33,176 nucleotides of DNA, from assembly GCF_000376565.1 (NCBI RefSeq), contig NZ_BARG01000117.1, forward strand, positions 1-33,176. The letters are read 5' to 3'. The stretch comes from Streptomyces hokutonensis. GTDB lineage: Bacteria > Actinomycetota > Actinomycetes > Streptomycetales > Streptomycetaceae. The stretch's first letter is position 1, and each line of letters opens with the position of its first letter. Of the stretch, positions 30,839-33,176 are shown one piece after another. A model generated the notes under the pieces. The model was not told the DNA's origin and searched no databases. It saw only the letters and a program-made list of their open reading frames with translations. The position numbers were made by a program, and so were the translations under genes.

Positions 30839-30872
30839 AGCCCGCGTCGCATGCCGACGGGGGCTTCTTGCT
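30839..30872 (+). terminator. Rho-independent-like terminator after the Rid gene
   Basis: AGCCCGCGTCG (30839-30849) and CGACGGGGGCT (30855-30865) pair with one mismatch around CATGC, followed by TCTTGCT. It lies about 45 bases after the Rid stop. Confidence 0.65.
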
Positions 30873-31513
30873 ACCGGAACGGAGTGAGCATTTCGCGCTC
30901 CCCGTTGCAGGGGTTCCGCTTCCGGTCGGCGCGCGGCCATTCTGACATCCCTGCCGAGTGGCGCGGCTTTCAAACATTCAATTCAGTTCGACTGCCGAAA
31001 TAGACAGATCTCTTTGCCTGTTGCGCCGCTCCGATAGCCGATTCGCCTTCCTGTAGGGGAAGTTGTGTGACGGTGTGCAGTCGTTTTTCCCATATGGGAG
31101 TTTCGCGGGATTCCTTTTCGAGGTGACGTCCGGGTGCGGCTCCGGGAAATATCAAGTGTTGACATGCCCTGAGCGTGTGATCGATGATTACGACCGCGTC
31201 ACGGAGTTCCGGAAGGGAATCCGAGGGAACAGGAAAATGACGTGACGAAGTAATTGGCCAGCGATTTCGTGCATCGAATTGTCGAATCTCCGGGGCCGCT
31301 TTCGGCGGCTCTGCGCGTCCCGGCCGCCGGCCCCGCGCCCGCCACCTCTCCTGCCACCCTCACGGCACCCGCTCGACGGCGAGGGCAGCCTCCTCGCGCT
31401 GTCCGCCCGACGGCGAGCGTGCCCTTTCCGGACCGTCGGCAGCCCGGTGATCCCGGTTTGTCGCGCCCCGATGTCACCCAGCCCCACACCGATGGGAAGG
31501 CCAGGTACCGCCG
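30873..31513 (+). promoter_or_regulatory. Long upstream region of the NRPS gene
   Basis: No convincing gene is seen in these 641 bases. From about 30940 to 31260 composition drops to markedly AT-rich for this genome. TTGACA (31159-31164) with GATGAT 18 bases later (31183-31188) is the best promoter candidate and would give a leader of over 300 bases. TCCCATATGGGA (31088-31099) is a perfect 12-base palindrome about 60 bases before that promoter and may be an activator or repressor site. The remainder to 31513 is GC-rich leader. A 60-codon frame at 31063-31245 lacks coding character. Confidence 0.5.
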
Positions 31514-33176
31514 GTGCACCACACCCCCCACCCTGTCCCCGCTCCCCGCGCGTCCACCGAAACGCCCCCGCACGGCCCGGAGGGGACGCGCGTCCGGCCC
31601 GCCTCCTTCGCGCAGCAGCGGCTGTGGTTCCTGTCCCAGCTGCCTGGCGCGAACGCCGCGTACAACGAGACGATCGCCTTCACGTTGACGGGCCCGCTCG
31701 ATGCCGACCTGGTGTCCCGCGCCCTCGACACGCTGACGGACCGTCATGAGGCGCTGCGGACACGGCTGGTGGCCACGCAAGGGGACGTGCGCCAGCACAT
31801 CGACCCACCGGGCGCAGGATTCACCCTGACCCGTGAAGACCTCACCGCCGTCGAAGACTTGGACGCGCGGGTGGCCGCCCGCCAACTGGACGAGGCGCAA
31901 CGGCCGTTCGACCTCGAGGCGGGACCGCTCGGCCGAGGCCGCCTCCTCGCCACGGGACCCGAACGTCACGTACTGCTCCTGACGTTCCATCACAGCATCT
32001 ACGACGGCGTCTCGATGAACGTCATGATGGACGAACTCGGGCAGCTCTACGAGGCGTTCGGCGCGGGCGCCTCGAACCCGCTGCGGCCGCTCGCGGTGCA
32101 GTTCGCGGACCATGCGTGCGCCCAGCGGGAAGCCGACCTCGGTGTTCAGGAGGACTACTGGCGGCGGGCGTTGCACGACGCCCCGCCCGTCCTGGAACTG
32201 CCCACCGACCGCCCGCGGCCGGCAGAACAGCAATACGCGGGCGGGCGGGCCGAGTTCACCCTCGACGCGGAGGTCACCGCCGGACTCCGTGGCCTGGCGA
32301 GACGGCACGGCGCCACGCCCTACGTGGCCCTGCTGACCGGCTGGGCGATCCTGCTCTCGCGGCTCTCCGGGCAGGAAGACATCGTTGTCGGGAGCCCGTT
32401 CGCGGGTCGGCGCGGTCCGGGAGCGGCCGGTCTCATCGGCTTCCTCGTCAACTCCCTCCCGCTGCGCATCGATCTCTCCGGATCCCTCACCGCAGCCGAG
32501 GCCCTGACCCGCACCCGCGCCGTCGTACGCGAGGCCCTCGCCCACCAGGACCTGCCCTTCGAACGCATCGTGGAACTGGTCAACCCGCCGCGCAGCGCCT
32601 CCCGCACACCCCTGTTCCAGACCATGCTGGCCTGGCAGCCCGACCGTCGGGGCCTGCTGCACCTGCCCGGAGTCGAGGCCGAGCCGCTGCCGATCGCCCA
32701 CGCCCCGGCCAAGTTCGACCTCGCCCTGTCGGCGACCGAGTCCGACGGCTGTATCACCGGACACCTGGACTACGCGACCGCACTCATCGACCCCGACACC
32801 GCCCGCCGCTGGACCGGCCATCTCCGGCAACTGCTCACGGACATGGTCCGCCACCCCGAACGGGAAGTCAGAGCCCTGGAGTTGATGGATCCTCAGGAAC
32901 GCCGACGGGTGCTTCTTGACGGCGACGCCGCGCGGACCGGCGACGCCGGGTGGCCTGGCACCGGCGTCGGGGCCGGCGCCACCGCGCGGCCGGACGCCGG
33001 CGCCCGCAACGACCCGGGCGTGCGGTCCGAGAGCGGCGCCCGGTCCGACATGGCCGCCCGGTCCGGCACGGTCGCCGGGGTTGGCGCCGGCGCCCGGTCC
33101 GGGTCCGTCGCCCGGTCCGACACCGCCGCGGGGTCCGAGATCATCGCCCTGGCCGGGACCGTCGCCCAACCCGGGA
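31514..33176 (+). CDS. Non-ribosomal peptide synthetase, N-terminal condensation domain (partial)
   Basis: Start of an NRPS that continues beyond the window. After about 32 residues of Pro-rich leader, the condensation domain begins with S-F-A-Q-Q-R-L-W-F-L-S-Q-L (C1). The catalytic motif H-H-S-I-Y-D-G is at residues 159-165. Later motifs are Y-W-R-R-A-L, S-R-L-S-G-Q-E-D-I-V-V-G-S-P-F-A-G-R (C5), L-I-G-F-L-V-N-S-L-P-L-R (C6), and H-Q-D-L-P-F-E-R-I-V-E (C7). It joins an acyl or peptidyl donor to an amino acid. Beginning with a C domain implies a lipid starter or an upstream partner protein. After E-R-R-R-V-L-L-D (about residue 465), where an adenylation domain usually follows closely, the chain enters a hexapeptide repeat that is still running at the edge. 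GTG 31514 is the first start after an in-frame stop at 31448; the ribosome site is weak. Confidence 0.92.
   Translation, partial: MHHTPHPVPAPRASTETPPHGPEGTRVRPASFAQQRLWFLSQLPGANAAYNETIAFTLTGPLDADLVSRALDTLTDRHEALRTRLVATQGDVRQHIDPPGAGFTLTREDLTAVEDLDARVAARQLDEAQRPFDLEAGPLGRGRLLATGPERHVLLLTFHHSIYDGVSMNVMMDELGQLYEAFGAGASNPLRPLAVQFADHACAQREADLGVQEDYWRRALHDAPPVLELPTDRPRPAEQQYAGGRAEFTLDAEVTAGLRGLARRHGATPYVALLTGWAILLSRLSGQEDIVVGSPFAGRRGPGAAGLIGFLVNSLPLRIDLSGSLTAAEALTRTRAVVREALAHQDLPFERIVELVNPPRSASRTPLFQTMLAWQPDRRGLLHLPGVEAEPLPIAHAPAKFDLALSATESDGCITGHLDYATALIDPDTARRWTGHLRQLLTDMVRHPEREVRALELMDPQERRRVLLDGDAARTGDAGWPGTGVGAGATARPDAGARNDPGVRSESGARSDMAARSGTVAGVGAGARSGSVARSDTAAGSEIIALAGTVAQPG
32930..33176 (+). 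repeat. 18-bp minisatellite coding a hexapeptide repeat in the NRPS linker
   Basis: From 32930 the sequence falls into 18-base units in frame with the NRPS. Best-conserved copies start at 33038, 33056, 33092 and 33110, each beginning GCCCGGTCC. The peptide units read A-R-x-x-x-x (for example ARSDMA, ARSGTV, ARSGSV, ARSDTA), with variants such as VRSESG and AGVGAG. About 13.5 units are visible and the array is cut by the window edge. Confidence 0.8.

Noticed and set aside
31063..31245. 60-codon plus-strand frame in the AT-rich region before the NRPS gene
   Set aside because: No ribosome site, no GC bias at third positions, and it overlaps the best promoter candidate.
31199..33169. 656-codon minus-strand frame opposite the NRPS gene
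   Set aside because: The plus strand carries unmistakable condensation-domain motifs in order; the opposite frame is low-complexity and rich in Gly, Arg and Val.
32930..33176. Short repeats considered as a CRISPR array
   Set aside because: Units are contiguous, 18 bases long and in frame with a protein; there are no unique spacers of constant length and no cas genes.

Overview
The window looks like chromosomal DNA from a Streptomyces-type actinomycete. GC content and third-position G/C are very high, GTG starts are frequent, and rare TTA codons occur in only two genes. Families typical of that group are present: DUF574-type methyltransferase, ECF sigma factor, ArpA/ScbR-type TetR regulator, Tat-exported glycosidase and NRPS. 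No rRNA, tRNA, CRISPR array or recognisable insertion sequence was seen.

Layout. 1-1870: end of a ferric-siderophore/cobalamin-type ABC uptake operon (binding-protein tail, permease, ATPase); a one-base deletion joins the permease frame to the ATPase. 2023-4896: a Met-rich membrane protein, an ECF sigma factor and a Tat-exported alpha/beta hydrolase; the last two each carry a TTA codon. 5018-7783 (minus): luciferase-like oxidoreductase, SAM methyltransferase and SDR. 7860-8501: a Doc-like toxin-antitoxin pair with a palindromic operator over its -10 box. 8560-12271: GlxA/AraC regulator, GAPDH, P1-family peptidase and GNAT. 12310-16041: eroded gene fragments around a NarL-type two-component system whose kinase carries an extra C-terminal membrane/extracytoplasmic domain, plus a lipoprotein. 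16241-21556: secreted GH78-like glycosidase, SHS-type MFS transporter and OafA-type acyltransferase. 21647-22297: a gamma-butyrolactone-receptor-like regulator with an ARE-like site.

22533-30795 is the most coherent system: a seven-gene minus-strand operon (FAH-fold hydrolase, small cupin, TesB thioesterase, aryl-CoA ligase, fused FAD monooxygenase/Old-Yellow-Enzyme reductase, hot-dog thioesterase, PaaX regulator) with a divergent Rid-family gene. Four junctions overlap by 4 bases or are 2 bases apart. It reads as an aerobic CoA-dependent pathway: the ligase activates salicylate or 2-aminobenzoate, the fused enzyme hydroxylates it at C5, a thioesterase frees the acid, and the cupin, FAH and Rid proteins would open and hydrolyse the ring product. 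Substrate and cupin chemistry are inferred.

31514-33176: start of an NRPS gene (plus strand, runs off the window). It opens with a condensation domain and continues into an 18-bp/6-residue repeat array. The 640 bp before it is comparatively AT-rich and holds promoter-like and palindromic sites.

A recurring regulatory theme between 7.7 and 15.2 kb is leaderless expression: six genes have a TANNNT box exactly six bases before the start codon.
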